From: Rhodanobacter thiooxydans
GTDB taxonomy: Bacteria > Pseudomonadota > Gammaproteobacteria > Xanthomonadales > Rhodanobacteraceae
DNA length: 64,000 nt
Assembly: GCF_021545845.1 (NCBI RefSeq)
Contig: NZ_CP088923.1
Location: forward strand, 3,906,001-3,970,000
Reading direction: 5' to 3'
This document shows, piece after piece, positions 44,715 to 54,900 of this stretch. The notes beneath the pieces are model-generated. The model was not told the DNA's origin. It saw only the letters and a list, made by a program, of their open reading frames with translations, and did not search any database. The stretch's first letter is position 1; every line of letters starts with the position of its first letter. Position numbers and translations under genes: made by a program.

Positions 44715-45415
44715 CTTTCGTGCGCCTTCGGCGCGCGAGTCACTTTCTTTCGCTTGCCCGAGAGAAAGTAACCAAAGAGAGGGGCACCCCGCTTCCGCGC
44801 CTTGCGGGCATCGGGCAACCGCTCCTGCGTTGCCTCCACTCCGGCATCCATGCCGTCGCCTGCCCTGACGACAAACTGGTTCGCATCCATGCGAACCACC
44901 CTTCGGGCTTTTCCTCCGCCCGCCCGCCGCTGCAGAGGGGACCCCGGGTAGAGCAGCGCGCATCCTGCGCGCACTCTTCAGAAGAGCCGGATCAAAAACA
45001 GAGGAGAAGCCACAGCAAAGCGTCGCTTTGCTGTGGCTGTGGCTGTGGCTGTAGCTGTTGCTTTTCAGCTTCATCACCGAGTGCGGGCCAGGATGGCCCG
45101 CTGCTCTACCCGGGGTCCCTTGCGCGGCGGTGAGGCGGGGTCGACAGGCCGCGCAGCGGGAGTCGACAGGGATGTCGGCTCCTTTTCGCCAGGGCAGGAT
45201 GCCCTGTCGAAAAGCCCGGCCCCGGCTCACGGACTTGTTGGGCAGGATGCCCAACAAGCGCCAAGCGGGGTGGCCTTATCTCTTTGGTTACTTTCTCTTT
45301 ACTCCGGACATCCTGCCCTTCGCCCTTCGGGCCAGCTTCGCTGTTCGCGCACGCATCCTGCGTACGCGTGGCCACGCAAAGAGAAAGTAACTCGGGCGCC
45401 GGAGGCGCACGAAAG
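44715..45415. repeat. About 700-bp composite inverted intergenic repeat
   Basis: The ends 44715-44748 and 45382-45415 are inverted copies (CTTTCGTGCGCCTTCGGC-type), and inside them 44762-44779 and 45280-45297 are a perfect inverted pair (CTCTTTGGTTACTTTCTC). Each end also forms its own ACTTTCT/AGAAAGT hairpin. The centre holds a near-perfect 14-bp-arm cruciform at 45009-45037 followed by GTGGCT hexamer repeats. Open frames exist on both strands but are low-complexity and not credible. It explains most of the 0.9-kb gap between 44636 and 45558. Confidence 0.8.
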
Positions 45416-45457
45416 CCCTTGCCTCTGATGCTTCTCGCTTTGAATGCAGCAAGCGCA

Positions 45458-45487
45458 AGAGCATCGCGCACAAGGTGCGCTCCTACA
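45458..45487. repeat. Single REP arm (GCATCGCGCAC...GCTCCTACA)
   Basis: One arm of the palindrome found complete at 51283-51356, with a single mismatch. It lies just outside the composite repeat and before the TonB-like gene end. Confidence 0.75.
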
Positions 45488-45558
45488 GGTGCACGTGAAC
45501 GAAAGCTCTTCGCTCTGGAACGACAAAACACAAAGCACCAACGCGCTGGGACAAAACC

Positions 45559-46110
45559 CTACGGCAACTGCGCGACGCGGTTGCCCTGCGAGGTGAAGCG
45601 CATCGGCAGCTCGCCGCTGAGCCCATCGGGATGATCCGGCGGCACCGCGAAGCGCCAGTCGCGCACGCTGCGCAGGGCGTGCTGGTCGAGCACCGGGTCG
45701 CCGCTGGATTCGGCGAGGCCGGCGGCGCTGACCCGGCCGTTACCGTCGATGTCAACGTGCAGCAGCACGCGACCGTCGAGATGGCCGCGCAGCTCATCCC
45801 ACGATTGCGAGGTGTCGGCGGGGGTGGCCAGCGGCACCAGCTCGGGCGCGGGTGCGGCGATGGCGGCCTGGGCTTCGTCGGCGACCACCACCGGCGGCAG
45901 CATGCGCCTCGCAGGCGCCAGGCGCGGCGAGCGGCGCGACCGATGCGGTGATGGGCCGGCGCGCATCGCGGTCGGCGTGTCGACCTGCACGACATAGCGC
46001 GCCGGCGGGCCGGGCCAGACGCTGGTCTGCTCGCTGAGCCAGCCGGTACCGGCGACGCCGGCGGCCAGCGCGAGCAGGCTGAGCGTGGTGGTGGTGCGCA
46101 GGCGGAACAT
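45559..46110 (-). CDS. TonB C-terminal-like protein
   Basis: 183 aa. One N-terminal membrane segment (LSLLALAAGVAGTGWL) and a Pro/Ala-rich linker precede a C-terminal TonB-like domain (about residues 105-180): GRVLLHVDIDGNGRVSAAGL, DQHALRSVRDWRFAVP. Such proteins pass proton-motive energy to outer-membrane receptors, but there is no exbB/exbD or receptor nearby and the domain lacks a clear final YP motif. Probably an accessory TonB-family protein. Confidence 0.75.
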   Translation of the reverse strand: MFRLRTTTTLSLLALAAGVAGTGWLSEQTSVWPGPPARYVVQVDTPTAMRAGPSPHRSRRSPRLAPARRMLPPVVVADEAQAAIAAPAPELVPLATPADTSQSWDELRGHLDGRVLLHVDIDGNGRVSAAGLAESSGDPVLDQHALRSVRDWRFAVPPDHPDGLSGELPMRFTSQGNRVAQLP

Positions 46111-46162
46111 GGCGGTCTTTATGCGCCCCGCAGGGCGAATCGCGGCTGAAGCTGCTGCCCGG

Positions 46163-47446
46163 TCACCGCTCGAGGATCGCGGTGACGCCCATGCCGCCGG
46201 CGGTGCAGATCGAGATCAGGCCGCGGCCGGAGCCCCTCTGTTCCAGCAGCTTGGCCAGTGTGGCGATGATCCGCGCGCCGGTGGCGGCGAACGGGTGGCC
46301 GACGGCGAGGCTGGAACCGTGCACGTTGAGCTTGGCCGGGTCGATCGCGCCGAGCGGCGCGTCCAGGCCGAGCCGATTCTTGCAGTAGTCGGCCGATTCC
46401 CACGCGCGCAGCGTGCACAGCACCTGCGCCGCGAACGCCTCGTGGATCTCGTAGTAGTCGAAGTCCTGCAGGCGCAGGCCATGACGCGCCAGCAGGCGCG
46501 GCACCGCGATGGTCGGCGCCATCAGCAGGCCCTCACCGTGCACGAAGTCCACCGCGGCGACCTCGGCGTCGCGCAGGTACGCCTGGATCTTCAGGCCGCG
46601 CTGCGCCGCCCACGCCTCGCTGGCCAGCAGCACTGCGGCGGCGCCGTCGGACAGGCCAGTGGAGTTGCCGGCAGTGAGCGTGCCGTGGCCGGAGGTCTTG
46701 TCGAACGCGGGCTTCAGCGCGGCCAGCTTCTCCATGCTCGAATCCGGGCGCAGGAAGCCGTCGCGCTTGAGCCCGCGGAACGGCACCAGCAGGTCCTCGA
46801 AGAAACCGGCGTCGTACGCGGCGGCCAGCTTGCGGTGGCTGTCCAGCGCCAGCTGGTCCTGCGCCTCGCGAGTGACGTGCCATTCCTTCGCCATCTGCTC
46901 GCAATGGTCGCCCATCGACTTGCCGGTGCGCGGCTCGGCCACGCCGGGGAACGACGGCTTCAGTTCGCCGAGCGAGAAGCCGCGCAGCGCGACGCGCAGC
47001 TTGTCCAGCGGGGTCCTGGCGCGGTTCATCGCCAGCAGGCGCTTGCGCAGGCGGGCGCCATAGACGATCGGTACGTCGGAGGTGGTGTCCGAGCCGCCGG
47101 CGACGCCGGCCTCGATCTGCCCGGCGGCGATCTTGTTGGCGATGATGATGGCGTTGTCGAGCGAAGTGCCGCAGGCGCGCGCGGTGGTGATGCCCGGCGT
47201 GGTCGGCGCCAAGCCGGAACTGAGCAGCGCCTCGCGCGCCAGGTTCCAGTCGGAGGAGTGCTTGATCACCGCGCCCATCACCACCTCGCCCAGCTCCACG
47301 CCGTGCAGGCCGAAGCGCTCGACCAGGGTGCCGAGCACTTTCACCGACATGCCGAAGTTGCCGACGTCGGCGTAGGCGGTGTTGTTGCGACAGAACGGAA
47401 TGCGCACGCCGCCGATCACCCCGACGCGCTTTTGCGTGTTTTCCAT
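46163..47446 (-). CDS. fadI: Acetyl-CoA C-acyltransferase (FadI-like thiolase)
   Basis: 427 aa thiolase. The nucleophilic Cys is in ARACGTSLDNA, the catalytic His blocks are EIHEAFAAQV and VGHPFAATGAR, and the second Cys is in CTAGGMGVTA. The start MENTQKRVGVIGG was chosen; an upstream ATG adds a non-conserved leader. The FadI type usually pairs with FadJ in beta-oxidation, but no partner is in the window, so the symbol is tentative. Divergent from the next gene. Confidence 0.88.
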   Translation of the reverse strand: MENTQKRVGVIGGVRIPFCRNNTAYADVGNFGMSVKVLGTLVERFGLHGVELGEVVMGAVIKHSSDWNLAREALLSSGLAPTTPGITTARACGTSLDNAIIIANKIAAGQIEAGVAGGSDTTSDVPIVYGARLRKRLLAMNRARTPLDKLRVALRGFSLGELKPSFPGVAEPRTGKSMGDHCEQMAKEWHVTREAQDQLALDSHRKLAAAYDAGFFEDLLVPFRGLKRDGFLRPDSSMEKLAALKPAFDKTSGHGTLTAGNSTGLSDGAAAVLLASEAWAAQRGLKIQAYLRDAEVAAVDFVHGEGLLMAPTIAVPRLLARHGLRLQDFDYYEIHEAFAAQVLCTLRAWESADYCKNRLGLDAPLGAIDPAKLNVHGSSLAVGHPFAATGARIIATLAKLLEQRGSGRGLISICTAGGMGVTAILER

Positions 47447-47520
47447 GCTCAGGACAGTCCACCACTCAAGTTTGTCAAGGCTAACCCGCCATGCCCCGCG
47501 GCGAAAGCCCAAATCGCTGA

Positions 47521-48705
47521 ATGGTAGAATCCCGTCTCTTCGTCTTCTTGCGGACCTCGCCGGTGGAAACCAAAACGCTGCTCGCGCTGCCCATCGTGCT
47601 GGCGCTGGAACCGGCCGCGGGCGAGCCGGCGGCGCGGATGAGCTTCACCCGCGACGAAGCTGCCGAGCTGGCCGCGCTGGTCGCCACCGACCTGCACGGG
47701 CTGGTGCCGCAGGTGGACGCCGCGCGGCTGGCGCTGGCCGCCGCGCTGTTCGACCAGGTCGAACTGCTGCGGCCGGGCTTCCCGGTGTGGAGCACGCTGG
47801 AGGATCTGGCGCGACGCGTGCCACGCGGCCATCTGGAGAACGTGGTGGCGTTCGGCACCCACGAGGGGCACATGCCGGCGCCGGCGCTGGAGCCGTCGTC
47901 GGCCTATGCCGATGGCCCGATGCGGCTGCTGCCGATGAGCCTGCTGGTGGCGGCGGAGCAGGCTGAGGAGCTGTCCGAGCAGTTGGAGGTGCAGCTGGTC
48001 GGCCGCGGCGAGATGGGCACGCATACCGCCGACTGGCTGATGCGCGCGCTCGGCATCCAGCTGGAGCATGCACGCTACTTCAGCCGCAACGACCTGCTCG
48101 CGCTGACCTGCGTGCAGTACGAGCACGTCAACCTGGCGCCGCTGTGGGCGCTGCTGGAGGTAGCGCTGCTCACGCCCGACCACGAGGAAGCGACCATGAG
48201 CGCGCGCGGGCTGCCCCTGCGCTACGCCGGCGGCAGGGTGCTGGCGCAGTCGCCGTCGCAGTGGCTGGCCACGCAGACCGGCGGTGACGCCGGACAGCGC
48301 GCGCACGACTTCGCCGGCATCGTGTTCGAGCTGCGCCAGTACGCCGCGCTGCTCGATGCGCACCATGTGCCGCTGCAGCTGTCGCCCGAGCTGGCGGCGG
48401 ACACGGCGGTCGACGGCTGCCTGCTGGAAACCCTGGCCGCGGTCGAACCGGGCTACGACCCGCCGACGCTGTTCGCGCACGAGGCGCCCGGCCTCGGCGT
48501 GGTGGCGGTCAGCGTGGTCCAGCGCGGCGACGGCGGAAAGGCGCGCGCGCTGGCGCACGGTTATCCGCTGCGACCGCAGGCACTCGGCCCGCTGCTGGCG
48601 CAACTGACCGACCGTTACGGCATCGTCGCCGAACTGCATGCATCCGGCCGCATCGTGCTGGACGCCGACGGCCGGCTCGGCGCCCCGGCGACGCTCCTGC
48701 ACTGA
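47521..48705 (+). CDS. Conserved hypothetical protein
   Basis: 394 aa from ATG 47521, or 380 aa from GTG 47563 (METKTLLALPIVLALEP). The ATG overlaps a TAGAAT box that looks like a -10 element, so the GTG may be the true start. No signal peptide or membrane span is convincing. The protein is Leu/Ala-rich with recurring DxxAL segments and has conserved-looking blocks FGTHEGHMPAPALEPS and LVGRGEMGTHTADWL. No family recognised. Confidence 0.75.
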   Translation: MVESRLFVFLRTSPVETKTLLALPIVLALEPAAGEPAARMSFTRDEAAELAALVATDLHGLVPQVDAARLALAAALFDQVELLRPGFPVWSTLEDLARRVPRGHLENVVAFGTHEGHMPAPALEPSSAYADGPMRLLPMSLLVAAEQAEELSEQLEVQLVGRGEMGTHTADWLMRALGIQLEHARYFSRNDLLALTCVQYEHVNLAPLWALLEVALLTPDHEEATMSARGLPLRYAGGRVLAQSPSQWLATQTGGDAGQRAHDFAGIVFELRQYAALLDAHHVPLQLSPELAADTAVDGCLLETLAAVEPGYDPPTLFAHEAPGLGVVAVSVVQRGDGGKARALAHGYPLRPQALGPLLAQLTDRYGIVAELHASGRIVLDADGRLGAPATLLH

Positions 48706-48788
48706 ACTTCCGCGCGACCGGCTCTGGGCAGCGGCGAAAACTCGGCGCATGATGCAAGGGCGCCGCCAGGGGGCGCCCTGCTGACGGA

Positions 48789-51287
48789 ATGACCATGCGG
48801 CCGCACGAGCCTGCCGAGGTATCGCCATCGCTACCCGGGGAAGCCGACTGGTCGGCGCGGGTCGCGCACGGCGCGCCCGTGCTGCTGGCCTACCTCGATC
48901 TGGAACAGCGCTTCCGCTTCGTCAACGACACCCACCGCCGCTGGCTCGGCGTCGATCCGCAGCAACTGATCGGCCAGCTCCTGGTCGACGTGGTCGGCCG
49001 GCGCAACCACGCGCTGGCCAAGACGGCGCTGGCGCGCGCCTACGCCGGGCAGATGGCCAGCTACGAGGGCGAGCTGCACGACGGCAGTCGGCGGCGCTAC
49101 GCGCACGGCAACTTCCAGCCCGACTTCGACGCCGGGGGCCGCGTCTGCGGCATCTTCACCGCGCTGGTCGACATCACCGAGCGGCACGACCTGGAACTCA
49201 AGCTGCACGAGAGCGAGCAGCGCTTCTTCGGCGCGTTCCAGCACGCCGCGATCGGCATGGCGCTGGTCGCACCGGACAGCCGCTGGCTGCGGGTCAACGC
49301 GGCGCTTTGCGCGATGCTCGGCTACCGCGAGGACGAGTTCCTGTCACGCAAGACGCGCGACATCACCCACCCCGACGACGTCGCGACCAGCGACATGCGG
49401 CATGCACAGATGCTGGAAGGCGAGCTGGAATCGTGCCATCTGGAGAAGCGGTATTTCCACCGGAATGGCAGCCTGGTACACGCGCAGCTCAGCGTGTCCC
49501 TGGTGCGCGACGACGATGGCAGTCCGCGTTATTTCGTCGTGCAGATCCAGGACATCAGCCAGCGCAAGGCGTTCGAGGACGCGCTGCACCGCGAGCGCGA
49601 ACTGGCCGAGGTCACCCTGCGCTCGATCGGCGACGCGGTGATCACCACCGACCCGCAGCTGTGCATCACCTCGCTCAACCCGATCGCCGAGGCGATGACC
49701 GGCTGGAGCGGGCTGGAGGCGCAGGGCCGGCCGATCGAGGAGATCTTCCAGCTGTTCGACGCCCGCAGCGGCCATGCCGTGGCGAATCCGCTGCGCGCGG
49801 CGATCAGCCACAACACCATCGTCGACCTGGCCGGCCGCACCCTGCTGCGCCACCGCCACGGCTTCGACACGCCGGTGGAGGACTCCTCCGCGCCGATCCA
49901 CGACAACGCCGGCAACGTGATCGGCGGCGTACTGGTGTTCCACGACGTCAGCGAGACCCGCGCGCTGGCGCTGAAGATGATCCACCTCACCCAGCACGAC
50001 ACGCTCACCGGCCTGCCCAACCGCAGCCAGCTGCACGAGCACATCGGCCAGGCGATCGCCACCGCCAACCGACGCCAGCAGCGCGCCGCGCTGCTCTACG
50101 CCGACATCGACAACTTCAAGCAGGTCAACGAGCTGCACGGCCACGCCGCCGGCGACCGGGTACTGCGCGCGTTCGCGGCCCAGCTGCAGCGCTGCCTGTC
50201 CGGCGACGACCTGCTGAGCCGTTACGGCGGCGACGAGTTCGTGGTGGTGCTGCCGCACCTGGAGAGCGTCGGCGACGCGGCCAGCCTGGGCCAGCGGTTG
50301 ATCAACCACGGCGAGCAGACCCGCGTCGACGGCCTGGCCGAGCTTGGCCTGCGGCTCAGCATCGGCATCAGCGTATACCCGGACGACGCGATCGAGCCGG
50401 ACGGCCTGCTGCAGCATGCGGAGACCGCGCTGGTCGCGGTGAAGGCGCAGGGCCGGCACGGCTACCGCTTCTTCACCGCGTCGATGAACGAGCGCACGCA
50501 GGCGCGGCGACGGATCGAGACCGCGTTGCGCCAGGCGCTGCCGCGGCACGAGCTGGAGCTGTACTACCAGCCCAAGGTGGACGTGCACAGCGGCCGCATC
50601 GTCGGCGCCGAGGCGCTGCTGCGCTGGCAGGCGAACGGACGCGAGCTGTACCAGCCGGACCAGTTCGTGCCGGTCGCCGAGGACAGCGGGCTGATCCTGC
50701 CGATCGGCGCCTGGGCGTTGCGCCGTGCCTGCCGGCAGGCACGGGCATGGCAGGACCTCGGCCACGCCATCGCGGTCTCGGTGAACGTGTCGCCGCTGCA
50801 GTTCCAGCACCCCGAGTTCTACCACTGGCTGGACGAGGTGCTGGTGGAAAGCGGCCTGGCGCCCGGCCTGCTCGAGCTGGAATTGACCGAGCGCATGGTG
50901 ATGTCCGGCGGCGACGCCACCACCGGCCTGCTGCAGCGGATCAAGCGGCGTGGCGTGCGGCTGTCGCTGGACGATTTCGGCACCGGCTACTGCAGCCTGT
51001 CGTACCTGAAGCACTTCCCGATCGACACGCTGAAGATCGACCGCGTGTTCGTGCGCGACCTCGCCAGCGACCGCGACACCGCCACCATCACCAGCGCGAT
51101 CATCGCAATGGCGCGCAGCCTCAACAAGGAGGTGGTGGCCGAGGGCGTGGAGACGCACGCGCAGGTGGCGTTCCTGCGCCAGGCCGGCTGTTCGCAGCTG
51201 CAGGGCTTCCTGTTCGGCGCGGCATTACCGGCGGCAGAGTTCCAGGCGCTGCTTACCGGAGCCTCCACCCCCACGCCTGACCTGTAG
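48789..51287 (+). CDS. PAS-GGDEF-EAL cyclic di-GMP signalling protein
   Basis: 832 aa cytoplasmic protein. Three PAS domains (about residues 24-135, 145-265 and 270-385, two with PAC ends VDITERHDLELK and QDISQRKAFEDA) are followed by GGDEF (about 395-560, intact YGGDEF at 479-484) and EAL (about 575-825, intact EAL at 608-610, with DDFGTGYCSLSYL and EGVET). Both catalytic motifs are complete, so it could make and break c-di-GMP, with the PAS part sensing an unknown signal. Its TAG stop lies in the left arm of the REP palindrome. Confidence 0.94.
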   Translation: MTMRPHEPAEVSPSLPGEADWSARVAHGAPVLLAYLDLEQRFRFVNDTHRRWLGVDPQQLIGQLLVDVVGRRNHALAKTALARAYAGQMASYEGELHDGSRRRYAHGNFQPDFDAGGRVCGIFTALVDITERHDLELKLHESEQRFFGAFQHAAIGMALVAPDSRWLRVNAALCAMLGYREDEFLSRKTRDITHPDDVATSDMRHAQMLEGELESCHLEKRYFHRNGSLVHAQLSVSLVRDDDGSPRYFVVQIQDISQRKAFEDALHRERELAEVTLRSIGDAVITTDPQLCITSLNPIAEAMTGWSGLEAQGRPIEEIFQLFDARSGHAVANPLRAAISHNTIVDLAGRTLLRHRHGFDTPVEDSSAPIHDNAGNVIGGVLVFHDVSETRALALKMIHLTQHDTLTGLPNRSQLHEHIGQAIATANRRQQRAALLYADIDNFKQVNELHGHAAGDRVLRAFAAQLQRCLSGDDLLSRYGGDEFVVVLPHLESVGDAASLGQRLINHGEQTRVDGLAELGLRLSIGISVYPDDAIEPDGLLQHAETALVAVKAQGRHGYRFFTASMNERTQARRRIETALRQALPRHELELYYQPKVDVHSGRIVGAEALLRWQANGRELYQPDQFVPVAEDSGLILPIGAWALRRACRQARAWQDLGHAIAVSVNVSPLQFQHPEFYHWLDEVLVESGLAPGLLELELTERMVMSGGDATTGLLQRIKRRGVRLSLDDFGTGYCSLSYLKHFPIDTLKIDRVFVRDLASDRDTATITSAIIAMARSLNKEVVAEGVETHAQVAFLRQAGCSQLQGFLFGAALPAAEFQALLTGASTPTPDL

Positions 51288-51356
51288 GAGCGCACCCTGT
51301 GCGCGATGCTCTTCGTCACGAAATGAAGAGCATCGCGCACAGGGTGCGCTCCTACA
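51283..51356. repeat. REP palindrome containing the stop codons of both flanking genes
   Basis: 51283-51314 and 51325-51356 are perfectly complementary over 32 nt (TGTAGGAGCGCACCCTGTGC...), with a 10-nt loop. The TGTAG at each outer end provides TAG: 51285-51287 for the GGDEF-EAL gene on the plus strand and 51354-51352 for the GNAT gene on the minus strand. It probably also acts as a bidirectional terminator. Confidence 0.93.
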
Positions 51357-51816
51357 AAACCGGTACCGCCAGCGGCGCCTCGTACATGAAGTAGTGGCAG
51401 CGCTGCATGCCGAGTCCCTCGTAGGTCGCCTGCGCGCGGCCGTTCTCGGTTTCCACGTACAGCCGCAGGCCGACCGCGCCGGCCGCCGCGGCGCGCCGCG
51501 CAACCTCGGCATACAGCGCGCGGAACGCGCCCACGCGGCGCGCGGCCGGCACCACGTAGACGCTCTGGATCCACCAGAAATCGCCGTTGCGCCAGTCGCT
51601 CCATTCGTAGGTCACCAGTAGGCAGCCGACCGCCGCACCATCGTGCTCGGCCACCAGGTAGAAACCGCGCCGCGGCTGCTCGAACACGCCGCGCACGCCG
51701 CGTTCCAGCGTCGCGCCGTCGAGTCGCTTGCGCTCGGTCTCCCACGCCATCGCCGCGTTCCAGGCGGCCAGTGCGGGAACGTCGGCAGGCGTGGCGGCGC
51801 GAATCTGCAGCGGCAT
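51352..51816 (-). CDS. GNAT-family N-acetyltransferase
   Basis: 154 aa. N-terminal beta strand IRAATPADVPALAAWN, core strand VGCLLVTYEW and IQSVYVVPAARRVGAFRALY, where the expected R/Q-x-x-G-x-A acetyl-CoA loop is modified to RRVGAFRAL, and C-terminal RLYVETENGRAQATYEGLGM. Substrate unknown. Divergent from the giant glucan synthase gene. Confidence 0.88.
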   Translation of the reverse strand: MPLQIRAATPADVPALAAWNAAMAWETERKRLDGATLERGVRGVFEQPRRGFYLVAEHDGAAVGCLLVTYEWSDWRNGDFWWIQSVYVVPAARRVGAFRALYAEVARRAAAAGAVGLRLYVETENGRAQATYEGLGMQRCHYFMYEAPLAVPVL

Positions 51817-51973
51817 GGGCGGGCTCCTTCGGGCGGGTGCCCATCCTAGCGCGCGCCATCTTCACATGCCGACGCCTAGGGTAGGGCGGGCCGGCGGTCG
51901 CAGCCCGCGCACGGGCTCCCGCCCGCACCCGTCCGCACGAACGCCTCGCGGCCGCGAGGCCAAGGAAAACGTT

Positions 51974-54900
51974 TTGAACATCGGCAACCTGCTCGACCTG
52001 CTCAAGCTGCGAAGGCTGCAAGCCTTCCGCCGCCGGCGTGCAGCGGCGCGCACGCGGCCGGAGCAGGAGCCGGCGCTGCGCGCGGAACTGTTCAGCGCCG
52101 AGCAGATGGAACGGCACGGTCGCGCGCTGGCCGGCCAGCACCGGCTCAGCGCGCGGATCACCCCCGATACGCTGCTGGCGCGGCTGGACGACAACGAGGC
52201 GGTGCTGACCCACACCTGCGAACGGCTGACCGACGCCAGTCGCAAGCGGCGGCGGATCACCCCGGCCGCCGAGTGGCTGCTGGACAATTTCTATCTGATC
52301 GAGGAGCAGATCCGGATCGCCCGCCGGCACCTGCCCAAGGGCTATAGCCGCGAATTGCCGCGGCTGGCCAGCGGGCCGTCGGCTGGGCTGCCGCGGGTGT
52401 ACGACATCGCGCTGGAGATCATCTCGCACGGCGACGGCCGGGTCGACACGCACATCCTGCAGCACTTCATCGACGCCTATCAGGAAGTGAGCCCGCTGAA
52501 GCTGGGCGAGCTGTGGGCGATCCCGATCATGCTGCGGCTGGCGCTGATCGAAAACCTGCGCCGCGTCGCCGCGCGGGTGATGGCGGACTGGAGCCATCGC
52601 GGCCAGGCCGCGCGCTGGGCCGACGCGATGACCGCCACCGCCGAACGCGAACCGAACTCGGTGGTGCTGGTGGTGGCCGACATGGCGCGCTCGGTCCCGC
52701 CGATGGACAGTCCGTTCGTGGCCGAGTTGGCGCGCCGGCTGCAGGGCCAGAGCCCGGCGCTGGCGCTGCCGCTGAGCTGGATCGAACAGCGCCTGGCCGC
52801 CTCGGGGCAGAGCATCGAGCACCTGGTGCAGCTGGAGGCGCAGCAGCAGGCCGCCAACCAGGTCTCGATCAGCAACAGCATCGGCAGCCTGCGCACGCTG
52901 TCGGCGATCGACTGGCGCGACTTCGTCGAGCACTGCAGCCTGGTCGAGCACGGCCTGCGCGAGGACCCGGCCGGCGTCTATGCGGCGATGGATTTCGCCA
53001 CCCGCGACCGCTATCGCCACGTGGTCGAGGCGATGGCGCGACGGCACCGGCTGACCGAGCTGCAGGTGGCCGAGGCGGCGATCGCGCTGAGCCAGGCCGC
53101 GGCGCCCACCGACAGCAGCGTGCCGCTGCCGCAGCACGTCGGCTACTACCTGATCGATCGCGGCCGGCCGCGGCTGGAACAACAGCTGGGCATCCACCCG
53201 CCGCTGCGCGAGACGCTGCGCCGCGGCTTCGACCGCGCGCCGCTGCCGATCTACCTGGGCCTGCTGGCGTTGCTCACCTTCGCCTTCGCGCAGCCGCTGG
53301 TCGCCGTCGCCGCGCACCAGCACTGGTCGACGTGGGCGCTGGCTGCGCTGGCGGTGCCCGCGGCGATCCTGGCCAGCCAGCTGGGGTTGAGCCTGCTCAA
53401 CTGGATCGCCACGCTGTCGATCGCGCCGCGGCAGCTGCCGCGGATGGATTACTCGCACGGCATTCCGGCCAGCGCGCGCACGCTGGTGGCGATCCCCAGC
53501 CTGATCGCCGGCGCGCAGGACGTCGATGAACTGGCCGAAGCGCTGGAGGTCCGCTTCCTCGGCAACCGCGACGAGCACCTGCACTTCGCCCTGCTCACCG
53601 ACTTCGCCGACGCCGCGCACGAGACCCTGCCCGGCGACGAGGCGCTGCTGCAGCGCGCGCAGCGGCGCATCGAGGCGCTCAACGAGCGCTACGCCAGCGC
53701 CCGGGCCGACCGCTTCTTCCTGTTCCACCGGCCGCGCCGCTGGAATCCGGGCGAGCAATGCTGGATGGGCCACGAGCGCAAGCGCGGCAAGCTGGCCGAC
53801 TTGAACGCGCTGCTGCGCGGCAACGCGCACGGCCGCTTCATGCTGATCGTGGGCGACATCGCGTCGCTGGACCCGGTGCAATACGTGATCACCCTGGACA
53901 CCGACACCGAGCTGCCGCGCGACGCGGCGCAGGCCTTCGTCGGCACCATCGACCACCCGCTCAACCGCGCCGTGTACGACCCTGTCCTGCGCCGCGTGGT
54001 CAGCGGCTACGCGATCCTGCAGCCACGCGTGGGGATCAGCCTGCCCAGCACCGCGCGCTCGCGCTACGCCCAGCTGTATGGCAGCGACGCCGGCATCGAC
54101 CCGTACACGCAGATGGTCTCGGACGTGTACCAGGACGTGTTCGGCGAAGGCTCGTTCATCGGCAAGGGCATCTACGCGATCGACCCGTTCGAGCGCGCCC
54201 TGGACGGCCGCTTCCCGGACAACCGCATCCTCAGCCACGACCTGGTCGAAGGCTGCCACGCGCGCGCGGGCCTGCTCAGCGACGTGCAGCTGTTCGAAAG
54301 CTACCCGGCGCGCTACGGCGCCGACGTGAAGCGTCGCCACCGCTGGATCCGCGGCGACTGGCAGCTGCTGCCGTGGCTGCTGCCGTGGGCGCCGACCGCG
54401 CACGATGGCTGGCGCCGCAACGCGCTGACCGCGCTGTCGCGCTGGAAGATCCTCGACAACCTGCGCCGCAGCCTGGTGCCGGTGGCGCTGCTGGTGCTGC
54501 TGATAGTCGGCTGGCTGCTGATCGGCACGGTGCTGTCGTGGACCCTGGCGGTGCTGTCGATGGTGCTGCTGCCGCCGCTGCTGGCGGCCCTGCTGGAACT
54601 GGTGCAGAAGCCGCGCGAGGTGCAGCTCGACCAGCACCTGCGCGCCGGCTTCCAGGCCGGCCTGCAGCATCTGGCGCGGATGGCGCTGGGGCTGGCGTGG
54701 CTGCCGCACGAGGCGCTGTACCACCTCGACGCGATCGTGCGCACGCTGTGGCGGGTGACGGTCAGCCAGCGCCACCTGCTGCAGTGGCAGACCTCCAGCG
54801 AGGTCGAGCGGCGCAGCGGCAACGCGCCGGCCGCGCTGTGGCGGCTGATGGGGATCGGCCCGGCACTGGCGCTGCTGCTGGGCGTGGTGCTGGCGCATGA

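Noticed and set aside
44646..45634. Overlapping open frames on both strands (up to about 200 codons)
   Set aside because: They are produced by the composite repeat; translations are low-complexity and palindromic, with no ribosome sites or conserved pattern.
50987..54898. Long open frame (about 1300 codons) antisense to the GGDEF-EAL, GNAT and ndvB genes
   Set aside because: High-GC codon bias opens the opposite strand; the translation is Arg/Gln/His/Val-rich with no domain, and it crosses three well-supported genes.
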